64,000 nucleotides of DNA from contig JAEYQO010000115.1 in assembly GCA_023409975.1 (NCBI GenBank), forward strand, positions 1-64,000. Reading direction: 5' to 3'. Every line of letters starts with the position of its first letter. Position 1 is the first letter of the stretch. Source of the DNA: Bacteroidota bacterium (GTDB lineage: Bacteria > Bacteroidota > Bacteroidia > Chitinophagales > Chitinophagaceae). Positions 55,194-62,789 of this stretch are shown here, piece by piece. A model generated the notes under the pieces. The model was not told the origin of the DNA. It saw only the letters and a list, made by a program, of their open reading frames with translations, and ran no database searches. The position numbers were made by a program, and so were the translations under genes.

Positions 55194-56612
55194 ATGAAAA
55201 GACTTCTATGCATTATTGCGCTTTCTGCCTCCTGTATAAGCGCAAAAGCAACACACCTGATGGGAGGTGAATTGACAGCACATTTTGACACCGCAACGAA
55301 TAATTATGTTTTGACGCTGACGCATTACCGGGATACTATTGGAATTCCGTTGTCTTCGTCCGCATCTCTCTACATATGGAGCTATGATCCGGTAAATAGC
55401 TCCTGGTCTGCATTTCAGAATGTCAATGCTCCACTGGATACGGCACTGAGTACGAGCCTTATACCAAACTTTCCATATGGTGTGGAAGTGGGTGTTTACA
55501 GAGACACTATCACACTTCCTGCTGGTCAGTATCGTATTCTCAACACAACCTGTTGCAGAAATGGCGCAATCGTCAATCTGGCTCAACCATTGAGTGAAAA
55601 CATGGTATTATACACCGATCTTACCGTCGGCAATAACAATAGCACTCCTGGATTTCTGGCTATGCCGGTTACCTACTTTCCGGTGAATCAGCCAGCTACC
55701 TATAATCCATTACCCTTTGATCCGGATGGCGATTCACTTGCCTGGGCTCTTAATATTCCTATTGGTTACGGTGGCAGCACCAGCGCTATGGCTCTGGACA
55801 CTGTTGCAGGCTTTACAACACCTCCTGGAGATCCTTCCGGACCATTTACAATGAATTCAATGACTGGAGAAATCACCTGGACGCCTGATACCATAGGCAA
55901 CTACGTACAGTCATTCGAGGTGAACGAGTACCACAATGGTGTGCAGGTAGGCAAGATCATCCGGGATATGCAGTATATCGTTATTCCGGGTGGAAGCAAT
56001 GTTTCCCCATATTTCCAGAATGTGAGTCCTTATCTGACCAATGCGGGGGCTGGATACAACTATATTTACTATCAGCCTGGAAATCAGTTGGTATTTGAGA
56101 TCAAAGGTGCTGACGTCAATCCGAATACTCAGTTGGAGATGGAAGCCTATTCTTCAACGTTTGCGATGGTCAATCCTGCAACTTTTACTACGCAGCAATC
56201 CGGAAATGACATCATCGGTACATTTAGCTGGACACCCCCAGCCGGTTTCACCCAGGATGTGATTACTGTATTCCGTGTTCGCGATGGTCAGTTCAGCAAT
56301 GATTTTACGCTCATGATGAAACTGGGGTCCACCAGTGTCACTGAGGTGAATACGTCCGTTAAAGATTGCCAGGTATTTCCCAATCCTTCTCAGGGTAAGC
56401 TGAATGTCGCCCTGGAACTCAACCGTGACAGCCAGACTGAGATCCAGCTCCTTAATATCCATGGACAGAAAGTGGCGTCGGTATATGAAGGTAAACTCAT
56501 GAGAGGATCTAATCTGCTTTCGGCCGACCTGACGCTATCTTCCGGACTCTACTATCTTACAGTAAGCCAGGATGGCGCAGTTGTAAAGACCATAACAGTC
56601 GCTATCCAATAA
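55194..56612 (+). CDS. Surface protein with THL-type N-terminal domain and T9SS type A sorting domain
   Basis: 472 residues. Signal peptide (MKRLLCIIALSASCISAKA), then THLMGGELTAHF, the same domain start as the proteins at 41400 and 44415, with matching inner motifs (PFDPDGDSLAW, MNSMTGEITWTP, GKIIRDMQYIV). Unlike them it has only one middle module and ends in a type A sorting domain (CQVFPNPSQGKLNVAL, LLNIHGQKVASVYEG, SSGLYYLTVSQDG, VKTITVAIQ). Same domain family, different sorting tag. Confidence 0.87.
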   Translation: MKRLLCIIALSASCISAKATHLMGGELTAHFDTATNNYVLTLTHYRDTIGIPLSSSASLYIWSYDPVNSSWSAFQNVNAPLDTALSTSLIPNFPYGVEVGVYRDTITLPAGQYRILNTTCCRNGAIVNLAQPLSENMVLYTDLTVGNNNSTPGFLAMPVTYFPVNQPATYNPLPFDPDGDSLAWALNIPIGYGGSTSAMALDTVAGFTTPPGDPSGPFTMNSMTGEITWTPDTIGNYVQSFEVNEYHNGVQVGKIIRDMQYIVIPGGSNVSPYFQNVSPYLTNAGAGYNYIYYQPGNQLVFEIKGADVNPNTQLEMEAYSSTFAMVNPATFTTQQSGNDIIGTFSWTPPAGFTQDVITVFRVRDGQFSNDFTLMMKLGSTSVTEVNTSVKDCQVFPNPSQGKLNVALELNRDSQTEIQLLNIHGQKVASVYEGKLMRGSNLLSADLTLSSGLYYLTVSQDGAVVKTITVAIQ

Positions 56613-56640
56613 CTAGATTAACCTCCGGTTGGTTTACCTG

Positions 56641-56669
56641 GGGCTGTCTCTTATGAGGCAGCCCTTTTT
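56641..56669. terminator. Terminator between convergent genes
   Basis: GGGCTGTCTC, loop TTAT, GAGGCAGCCC, then CTTTTTA on the plus strand. It overlaps the stop of the acyl-CoA reductase gene on the minus strand. Confidence 0.8.
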
Positions 56670-57660
56670 ACTGCAGATTACAAAGGAATTCCATGGTATC
56701 TACACCATCTGCGTATTCATCAAGGGATGGTTTCTGAGACTGCCCAAAAGGGGTAAAACCTCTGCCTACGATTGTTTGAATACTTCCGCTGTCCTGTAGG
56801 CTCTTTGCTATTACAGGCAATTGATCATAATACCGGTAATGCAGAACACTCACTGCCGAGAACGGTAGTTCATTTTCTACCAGCAGTAGAGAGCCATTGT
56901 TCAGGTAAGGAACCTTGTTCAGGAGGTAAATTGCCAGATGGTAATCATAATTGTTCTTGTACTTGTGATGCAGCATTCTGGATTCTTCTGATTTCAGTAT
57001 CTCCAGCAAGTAGCTAAAATCATAATCTCTGGGAACACATACCTGGGTGACGTTTCTACAGCCCAGACCAAAGTACCTGAAAATATCACCAGCCAGGGCA
57101 GTGAGTTCTTCATTCGTTTCATCACCCTCGAGTATCGCCACGGAAGTACGGTTTTTACGGATGATATGTGGGAATTTGCCGAAGTATTGTTCGAAGTACC
57201 TGCTCGTATTGTTGCTGCCTGTAGCGATATAGGCTTCGCAGTTCTTTAACTGATCAGCGATAAAGATCTGGTTGGCAACCGAAGGTTCCCATTCGATGAG
57301 TTTATTGATCAGGTGCGTGAGAAGTGTTGTGTCTTTTGAAGAGAGTTTCAGAAAGATCTGGTGACCGCTCAGAAAGCCACACAGGAAGTCATGAAATCCG
57401 ACAAGCGGGATATTTCCTGCGGCTACGATTCCCACTTTTGAAACTGTAGCGGGCAATCTGTAGCGCTTCAGCCAATCCTGCAGAAGTTTTTTGTCGAGAA
57501 ACCGGGTAACGATGCTTTCAACCGAATAATTAATCTCTTCCTCCGTAAACCAGGCATTTTCATTGGTAGCACGCCATTTTGCCTCAGCCCATTCTTCTTG
57601 CTCGCTGACCATATAATTACCCAGTCGTTCCAGCAGGTCCAGTCTTTTTATGGTAGTCAT
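56668..57660 (-). CDS. Acyl-CoA reductase (LuxC-like)
   Basis: 330 residues. It resembles the LuxC/acyl-CoA reductase family with VGIVAAGNIPLVGFHDFLCGFLSGH-type text near 75-100, KLSSKDTTLL, and the catalytic Cys in YFGLGCRNVTQV. The family reduces acyl-CoA to aldehyde with NADPH. It is divergent from a ferredoxin gene with about 64 bp between starts, an arrangement I recognise from other Bacteroidota; a functional link is only suggested. Confidence 0.85.
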   Translation of the reverse strand: MTTIKRLDLLERLGNYMVSEQEEWAEAKWRATNENAWFTEEEINYSVESIVTRFLDKKLLQDWLKRYRLPATVSKVGIVAAGNIPLVGFHDFLCGFLSGHQIFLKLSSKDTTLLTHLINKLIEWEPSVANQIFIADQLKNCEAYIATGSNNTSRYFEQYFGKFPHIIRKNRTSVAILEGDETNEELTALAGDIFRYFGLGCRNVTQVCVPRDYDFSYLLEILKSEESRMLHHKYKNNYDYHLAIYLLNKVPYLNNGSLLLVENELPFSAVSVLHYRYYDQLPVIAKSLQDSGSIQTIVGRGFTPFGQSQKPSLDEYADGVDTMEFLCNLQ

Positions 57661-57690
57661 TACCGCTATAGATTTCTATGCGCGAAATTG

Positions 57691-57698
57691 TAACTTTG
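57691..57698 (+). promoter_or_regulatory. -7 promoter box for the ferredoxin gene
   Basis: TAACTTTG matches TAnnTTTG; a TTTC about 15-18 bases upstream could serve as -33. The leader to the ATG at 57725 is 26 bases. Confidence 0.55.
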
Positions 57699-57724
57699 TC
57701 GGCATTAACCCAAATTCAAGAACA

Positions 57725-58072
57725 ATGGCTATTAAGATAACTGACGAGTGTATAAACTGTGGAGCATGTGAACCTGAATGTCCGAATAACGCGATATATG
57801 AGGGTGGAGTTGAATGGGCAATCACTGATGGTACCTCGGTTAAAGGTGCTTATACCCTGATGGATGGTAGTGTTACGGAGGCTGATACCCGTCATGCACC
57901 GAGGGCTGTAGACGTTTATTATATCACACCTGATAAATGTACCGAGTGCCAGGGCTTCCATGAAGAACCGCAATGTGCTGCAGTTTGTCCTGTGGACTGT
58001 TGCGTACCTGATGAAATGTACAGGGAGACGGTAGAAGAACTGCTTGCGAAGAAGGACAAGCTTCATCTTTAA
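57725..58072 (+). CDS. 2[4Fe-4S] ferredoxin (YfhL-like)
   Basis: 115 residues from ATG 57725; the frame extends upstream but over the promoter. Two cluster motifs: CINCGACEPECP and, after a 45-residue insert, CTECQGFHEEPQCAAVCPVDCC. Residues between clusters are acidic. It carries electrons in the cytosol; the partner enzyme is unknown. Followed by a strong terminator. Confidence 0.93.
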   Translation: MAIKITDECINCGACEPECPNNAIYEGGVEWAITDGTSVKGAYTLMDGSVTEADTRHAPRAVDVYYITPDKCTECQGFHEEPQCAAVCPVDCCVPDEMYRETVEELLAKKDKLHL

Positions 58073-58078
58073 AACAAT

Positions 58079-58107
58079 AAAAAAGGCTGCGAGTGCAGCC
58101 TTTTTTT
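58079..58107. terminator. Bidirectional terminator
   Basis: AAAAAAGGCTGC, loop GAGT, GCAGCCTTTTTT. It separates the ferredoxin gene and the convergent DUF6438 gene. Confidence 0.9.
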
Positions 58108-58126
58108 ATGGTTTCTTCAGTCCTGT

Positions 58127-58642
58127 TTAGTCTCCTTTCGGACCATCAGATATTTTCGTCCAGCTCTTATCGATTCGGATGGTGCTGTCAATCATTGTTG
58201 CGAGCTCTTTCAAAAATTCCGGACCGAAGTGAGCATTATAAATTTTCTTTTCCCGGCTTCCGTATTCAATGCGGTAACTCAGTCCCGGTAAATCGGCAAT
58301 TATCCTTTCGTAGGTTTCCCGAGTGGTATCGACACGCTTTGCATGAAACGCATCGAAGATGTTCTGAATGGTACTTTGAGGAAATTTCTTTTCATAAATG
58401 CCGACAGGCTCTACAAAATTCCTGCCGGTGTATCTTACCAGACCATTCTTATAGAGTTCCAGCATATAGTCTGGGCACTGGCCAAAACAAACTGATCTGT
58501 GCATAAAGATATAGCTGATATCATTTGTGGATTGGTTGGCTGTATTTTCTTCTGTAATCTCCTGAAGCACAGGTCGTGTATTTCCACAAGCTACCAATAC
58601 AACCAGGAGAATCATCAATAAGACCGGATTCTTTTTTCTCAT
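58127..58642 (-). CDS. DUF6438 lipoprotein
   Basis: 171 residues. Lipoprotein signal LMILLVVLVACGN with the lipidated Cys near 19. The mature part holds the DUF6438 pattern: RSVCFGQCPDYMLELYKNGLVRYTG and a C-terminal helix (KELATMIDSTIRI). Two Cys in CFGQCP may form a disulfide. Function unknown. A -7 box lies 22 bp upstream. Confidence 0.8.
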   Translation of the reverse strand: MRKKNPVLLMILLVVLVACGNTRPVLQEITEENTANQSTNDISYIFMHRSVCFGQCPDYMLELYKNGLVRYTGRNFVEPVGIYEKKFPQSTIQNIFDAFHAKRVDTTRETYERIIADLPGLSYRIEYGSREKKIYNAHFGPEFLKELATMIDSTIRIDKSWTKISDGPKGD

Positions 58643-58663
58643 TTTTATCTATTTTTCAGGCCC

Positions 58664-58671
58664 CAAAGATA
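58664..58671 (-). promoter_or_regulatory. -7 promoter box for the DUF6438 gene
   Basis: TATCTTTG on the minus strand, an exact TAnnTTTG match, 21 bases before the ATG at 58642. The divergent dprA start lies 28 bp on the other side. Confidence 0.6.
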
Positions 58672-58698
58672 ACAGACCCTGTTTTATCACTGTCAAAT

Positions 58699-59811
58699 AT
58701 GCTGCCAAAACCCTATCACGAGCATTTCTACGAGGTTGCACTCTCATTTGTGCCGGAAATCGGTCCCCGTTCTATCAAGATTCTGATCGCCCATTTAGGC
58801 TCTGCTGAAGAAATATTCAGGACCCCTGTCAAAACACTTGCTAAGATCAATGGCATAGGAGAGCTGAGAGCCAGAGGTTTTGCGAGCCAGGATATCCTGC
58901 GCAGAACGGAAACTGAAATCGAGCGCGCGGAGCAGTTGCAGATTGACTTGCTGACGATCAGTCATCCAGGATACCCCAAACGGTTTCTGAACTGTGAGGA
59001 CGCACCGCCGTTACTTTACTTCAAGGGACGAGCCAATCTCAATGCGATCAAGTCGGTGGCGATCATCGGTACGCGCAGAAATACTGATTATGGCCAGCGT
59101 GCAACAGAAGCACTGGTAGAAGGATTGGCCAGCCAGCCGGACCTTTTGATCGTGAGTGGATTAGCTGCGGGTATTGATACCATTGCACACCGTTCGAGTC
59201 TGAGACATGGCATACCGACAGTTGGCGTCCTTGGGCATGGGGTGGATTCCATTTTTCCCTCCTCGAATAGAATGCTTGCAGAGGAAATGGTTGCAGACGG
59301 TGGACTGCTCTCAGAATTTCCGATAGGTACGAGGGCAGATAGACGGCATTTCCCTATACGCAACAGGGTTGTGGCGGCTATTTCTGATGTAACAGTATTG
59401 GTTGAGAGTGAGGTAAGGGGAGGGGGGATGATCACGGCCTATATGGCTAATAGCTACAACAGGGAAGTTGCTGCATTTCCGGGAAGGGTGTTTGATAGTA
59501 AGTCCGGCGGTCCGAATCGCCTGATCAAAATGAATATCGCTGCATTGATCACGGGTTCAGATGACCTGTGTGCATTGATGAACTGGGCTACACACAAGAA
59601 CGATAACGCGAAGCAGCAGCAACTATTTGTTGCTCTGACGCCTGCAGAAGAAAAGATAGTAGACCTGCTCCGGGGCAAAGATGGCATTCATGCAGATGAC
59701 CTGCTGGTGGCCACCGGTTTTAGTAGTTCTCAGTTGGCGGGGGTATTGCTTCAACTGGAAATGAACGGGATTATTAAAGTGCTGCCGGGAAAGTTGTACC
59801 GGCTGAACTAA
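58699..59811 (+). CDS. dprA: DNA-processing protein DprA
   Basis: 370 residues from ATG 58699; an open frame upstream crosses the divergent promoter and is not used. DprA loads RecA onto incoming single-stranded DNA in transformation. Seen: an N-terminal helix-hairpin-helix region (SFVPEIGPRSIKIL, LAKINGIGELRAR), the Rossmann core with SVAIIGTRRNTDYGQRA and IVSGLAAGIDTIAHR, LGHGVDSIFPSSN, FPIRNRVVAAISDVTVLVE, and a C-terminal winged-helix DML1-like domain. Its stop overlaps the stop of the convergent Smr gene. Confidence 0.95.
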   Translation: MLPKPYHEHFYEVALSFVPEIGPRSIKILIAHLGSAEEIFRTPVKTLAKINGIGELRARGFASQDILRRTETEIERAEQLQIDLLTISHPGYPKRFLNCEDAPPLLYFKGRANLNAIKSVAIIGTRRNTDYGQRATEALVEGLASQPDLLIVSGLAAGIDTIAHRSSLRHGIPTVGVLGHGVDSIFPSSNRMLAEEMVADGGLLSEFPIGTRADRRHFPIRNRVVAAISDVTVLVESEVRGGGMITAYMANSYNREVAAFPGRVFDSKSGGPNRLIKMNIAALITGSDDLCALMNWATHKNDNAKQQQLFVALTPAEEKIVDLLRGKDGIHADDLLVATGFSSSQLAGVLLQLEMNGIIKVLPGKLYRLN

Positions 59812-60815
59812 AGAAAGAAAATCACTTCAGTTGACCCGAAGCCATACCTTCCATGCCATTCATTCTTAAAAGATCTGACTTCAGGGTAGGTTCTGAGCAA
59901 TTTGTGTACTGCCTCTTTCAATGCACCTGTGCCGAGGCCATGGATGATGACCAATCTTTCCTGCCGGTGCATGATAGCAAGATGAAGTTGCCTTTCGAGT
60001 GCCCTTAGCTGTATGTCCAGAATTTCACCCGGAGAAAGTTTTTTAAAGTCCTTTATCAACTGGTCTATATGCAGGTCAATTTCATTGCGGGGAAGGTCGG
60101 CAAACGAATGATAGACCTCACGCTGTTTCCTTCCGCCGGGCTGTGGTTTCTGCGATTTAGGGGGTTCCTTTTCCTCTGGCGGCAACGGGACGAAATCGCT
60201 TACCAGCTGGAAACTGAAAGTGGGTTCATTTTTGAGAAGCAGCTCGTTAATCTGATCAAAGAGTTTCCGGGGTTTTATCTTCAGCAAGCCTTCTTCCGGT
60301 TTCTGGCCTTCGTGATCAGCATCTGCCACATGCCATTGAAAGCGGGGCTGATCATTAATCTCTTCCCAATCGATAGAATGGAGATAGACATTCCCGAAGG
60401 AATGTAATTTGCCCTCATGCTGGAACAGGCTGGTCTTTGGGTTACCCACCTCATACCTGAAATCTATGGCGACTGGCATTTCATTCAGGAGGTAGACCTT
60501 GAGATGATCCACAATGTCCTCCATCTCTTCCACTTTGAATACAGGCATGAAGGAAAGATAGATACCCTGTGCGAGTCTCTTTTGCCGCTCCTTCGGTTTT
60601 TCTACAGGTAATTGTTCAGGCGCTTCCGTCTTTTTCTTCTGCCGGTTCTTTTCTGTAAACCACTTCAGATAGGGATGGTCTACCTCATCTTCCCATACAG
60701 GGAAGACGACGCCCGCAACCTCCACCTCAATCATATCGTTTGAGATAAAAGCTACAACAGTGCCTTCTTCACCCGTTCGTTTCAAAAGAATTTTATCACC
60801 TACGGAAAACTTCAC
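59808..60815 (-). CDS. DUF2027/Smr-domain protein
   Basis: 335 residues. The N-terminal 60 residues form a small beta domain (VGDKILLKRTGEEGTVVAFI), the middle is the DUF2027 region (IYLSFMPVFKVEEMEDIV, VYLHSIDWEEIN) and the C-terminus is an Smr domain with NEIDLHIDQLI (DLHG-like) and ERLVIIHGLGTGALKEAVHKLL (HGxGxG). Smr domains nick or bind nucleic acids. This architecture is specific to Bacteroidota; the cellular role is not clear. Its start overlaps the rdgB stop by 4 bp. Confidence 0.9.
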   Translation of the reverse strand: MKFSVGDKILLKRTGEEGTVVAFISNDMIEVEVAGVVFPVWEDEVDHPYLKWFTEKNRQKKKTEAPEQLPVEKPKERQKRLAQGIYLSFMPVFKVEEMEDIVDHLKVYLLNEMPVAIDFRYEVGNPKTSLFQHEGKLHSFGNVYLHSIDWEEINDQPRFQWHVADADHEGQKPEEGLLKIKPRKLFDQINELLLKNEPTFSFQLVSDFVPLPPEEKEPPKSQKPQPGGRKQREVYHSFADLPRNEIDLHIDQLIKDFKKLSPGEILDIQLRALERQLHLAIMHRQERLVIIHGLGTGALKEAVHKLLRTYPEVRSFKNEWHGRYGFGSTEVIFFL

Positions 60816-61396
60816 TTTTTCTCTCCTTGATCTAGGTATTCTATGAGTTTATTAACTGCCTGCGCCCTGTGGCTCAGGTTCTTCTTTACTTCAGGGGGTA
60901 ACACGCCAAAGGTTTGATCATATCCTTCAGGAATAAAAAGTGGATCATAACCAAAGCCGCCGGTTCCTTCGGGTCTTTCGGCGATGGTACCATTGCAGGT
61001 GCCTTCAAAATAGCGCTCGCCGTCTTCCGTTACGAGACAGATCACTGCCTGATAATACGCGGAGCGGTCAGACCTGCCTTTCAGGGATTCCAGGAGTTTT
61101 TGATTGTTTTTCATGTCTGAACGCGGTTCGCCCCCGAACATTGCGCTGTGCACACCGGGAGCGCCATTCAGTGACCGTACACAAATGCCACTGTCATCTG
61201 AGATCGTAGGTATACGACAGAATGCAAATACAGTCTTTGCCTTGTTTGCTGCATTTTCCCTGAACGTCTCATAAGGCTCAGGAATTTCACTATTGAAACC
61301 GATGTCGTGTAAGGTCAGTACCCTGTAGTTCGGTAGCAGTGCCTGCAACTCCTTAAGTTTTCCCTGATTATTGGTAGCTATTACAAGCTGTTGCAT
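60812..61396 (-). CDS. rdgB: Non-canonical purine NTP pyrophosphatase RdgB/HAM1
   Basis: 194 residues. It hydrolyses ITP, dITP and XTP to monophosphates to keep them out of DNA and RNA. Seen: ATNNQGKLKELQALL at the start, ENAANKAKTVF, the catalytic Asp in ISDDSGICV, GAPGVHSAMFGG, GGFGYDPLFIP and KKNLSHRAQA at the end. A perfect -7 box lies 4 bp before the ATG. First gene of an rdgB-Smr unit. Confidence 0.96.
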   Translation of the reverse strand: MQQLVIATNNQGKLKELQALLPNYRVLTLHDIGFNSEIPEPYETFRENAANKAKTVFAFCRIPTISDDSGICVRSLNGAPGVHSAMFGGEPRSDMKNNQKLLESLKGRSDRSAYYQAVICLVTEDGERYFEGTCNGTIAERPEGTGGFGYDPLFIPEGYDQTFGVLPPEVKKNLSHRAQAVNKLIEYLDQGEKK

Positions 61397-61400
61397 CCGG

Positions 61401-61408
61401 CAAAGATA
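61401..61408 (-). promoter_or_regulatory. -7 promoter box for rdgB
   Basis: TATCTTTG on the minus strand, 4 bases before the ATG of rdgB; exact match to TAnnTTTG. Confidence 0.55.
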
Positions 61409-61431
61409 GTATGTAGCAGTTGCAGGAGGAC

Positions 61432-62094
61432 TTAAACAACCGTTGAGTCTGCCAATTCGAACAAGTCCTGCAAACTGTAAGTCCGAATACCCTGATGTTC
61501 TGACAAAGCTCCTGCGATCATTGCCCGGGCAACTGTAGACCCTTCGATGGGTCTGTACTTTTTGAGAAAGCCAAGTTTGTTCAGTCCGCTTAGCATTTTA
61601 TAGCCCCATTCTTCACCGGTTCTCGATTTCTCCCGTTTGCCTACGAGCAGGGAGGGCTGCAGGATAGCGATACTTTTAAACGGAAGCTTTCTGACAGCCA
61701 CTTCGAGTTCGCCTTTCATTCTTGGGTAAAAGATAGCAGCATTGGGGTTGGCACCGGAAGAGGACACCAGCACATAGGAGGGAACCCCATTGGAGGCAGC
61801 GGCCTTTGCGACCTCATATTGATAGGTGAAATCCACTTTATATTGTGCGTCCTTTCCGCCTGCCTGCCGGAGCGTTGTTCCCAGGGCGGAGAACAGGACA
61901 TCGCCCTCAATTAAGTGCTGCCATTCGTCTGGTTTATCAAAGTTGATGATCTGTTCCTGCAGCTTTTCGTGTTTGCGACCTGAAGTCCGTCTTACCAGGG
62001 AAACAATCTGATGAAACCGGGGGTCACTGATCAGAATATCAACTAAATGTCGTCCCACCAGTCCGGTTCCTCCTATCACTATTGCTTTTTTCAT
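61432..62094 (-). CDS. NAD(P)-binding Rossmann protein (TIP30/HTATIP2-like)
   Basis: 220 residues from ATG 62094; an in-frame extension to 62178 overlaps the next gene and lacks family signal. Nucleotide-binding motif AIVIGGTGLVGRHLV near the N-terminus, DVLFSALGTTLRQAG, and a YVLVSSSGANPNAAIFYPRMKGELE-like active-site stretch (about 117-141) with Ser and the YxxxK pattern (YPRMK). Resembles the atypical SDR group of HTATIP2. The substrate is unknown. Confidence 0.85.
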   Translation of the reverse strand: MKKAIVIGGTGLVGRHLVDILISDPRFHQIVSLVRRTSGRKHEKLQEQIINFDKPDEWQHLIEGDVLFSALGTTLRQAGGKDAQYKVDFTYQYEVAKAAASNGVPSYVLVSSSGANPNAAIFYPRMKGELEVAVRKLPFKSIAILQPSLLVGKREKSRTGEEWGYKMLSGLNKLGFLKKYRPIEGSTVARAMIAGALSEHQGIRTYSLQDLFELADSTVV

Positions 62095-62152
62095 TTTTTG
62101 GAACTTTGAATATGCTTTACAGGTCCAGCACCGGATAGTGCGGGGAAGATAC

Positions 62153-62482
62153 TCATAAAACGGGCTCTTCCGCAGCATTTACGGTTGTCAGAAACTCCTC
62201 AAGGTTTTGATAGGTGTACCAATCCTTATCCTTTTTAACCTTTGATATCACCACCACATCGTAATCGTAACCGGCATAAAATTCCATCGCCTGGTTACAG
62301 TCGCGATAATCCTTGTATTCATAAAGAAGAATAAGCTTATTGATGGGATCGTATGGGGCGATAGTGACACATTCCACAATAGATTCGTAGGTGCCGTCCT
62401 GTAAAAAGCGTTTGCCGGCAAGATGCTCGTAAGCTTTACAACGAGTTTCAGCTTCTTCTCTTGATAAAGGTTTTACAGGCAT
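62153..62482 (-). CDS. Conserved hypothetical protein
   Basis: 109 residues from ATG 62482 (a TTG three codons upstream is less likely). Mixed alpha/beta, starting MPVKPLSREEAETRCKAYEH, with aromatic-rich YEYKDYRDCNQAMEFYAGYDYD in the middle. No family recognised. It stands between the Rossmann protein gene and a small lipoprotein gene; there is no sign of an operon. Confidence 0.6.
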   Translation of the reverse strand: MPVKPLSREEAETRCKAYEHLAGKRFLQDGTYESIVECVTIAPYDPINKLILLYEYKDYRDCNQAMEFYAGYDYDVVVISKVKKDKDWYTYQNLEEFLTTVNAAEEPVL

Positions 62483-62559
62483 ATCTAACAATCCTCAAAC
62501 TGCAAGCCAGTTTTTGTGAAAGCCTTAAAAATCAGGCCTGGCACCCCTGTAACTCTGTA

Positions 62560-62567
62560 TAATTTTG
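62560..62567 (+). promoter_or_regulatory. -7 promoter box for the small lipoprotein gene
   Basis: TAATTTTG matches TAnnTTTG 32 bases before the ATG at 62600; a second weaker TAATTTG lies closer, at 62588. Confidence 0.4.
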
Positions 62568-62599
62568 TATTTTGAAAAATCTGTTTGTAATTTGACTGC

Positions 62600-62788
62600 A
62601 TGAATCGTAACACTACACTCCTGATATTTCTGATATTGCTTTCTGGTATTATTGTCGGGTCATCCTGCAACCGAAAGGCAGCATTTCCACGCGATCCCTA
62701 TCGTGGGAGTACGCTGAACAAGAATTCTCATCCGCCAAAGCATGCAAAGGCCAAGGATTCCAAAATGTACAGGAGTAACAGGAAGTAG
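62600..62788 (+). CDS. Small basic lipoprotein
   Basis: 62 residues. Signal TLLIFLILLSGIIVGSSC with the lipidated Cys at about 23, then a short, very basic and proline-containing tail (KAAFPRDPYRG, KHAKAKDSKMYRSNRK). Short lipoproteins of this form are common in Bacteroidota. Function unknown. Its stop is 1 bp from the recG stop on the other strand. Confidence 0.65.
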   Translation: MNRNTTLLIFLILLSGIIVGSSCNRKAAFPRDPYRGSTLNKNSHPPKHAKAKDSKMYRSNRK

Positions 62789-62789
62789 T

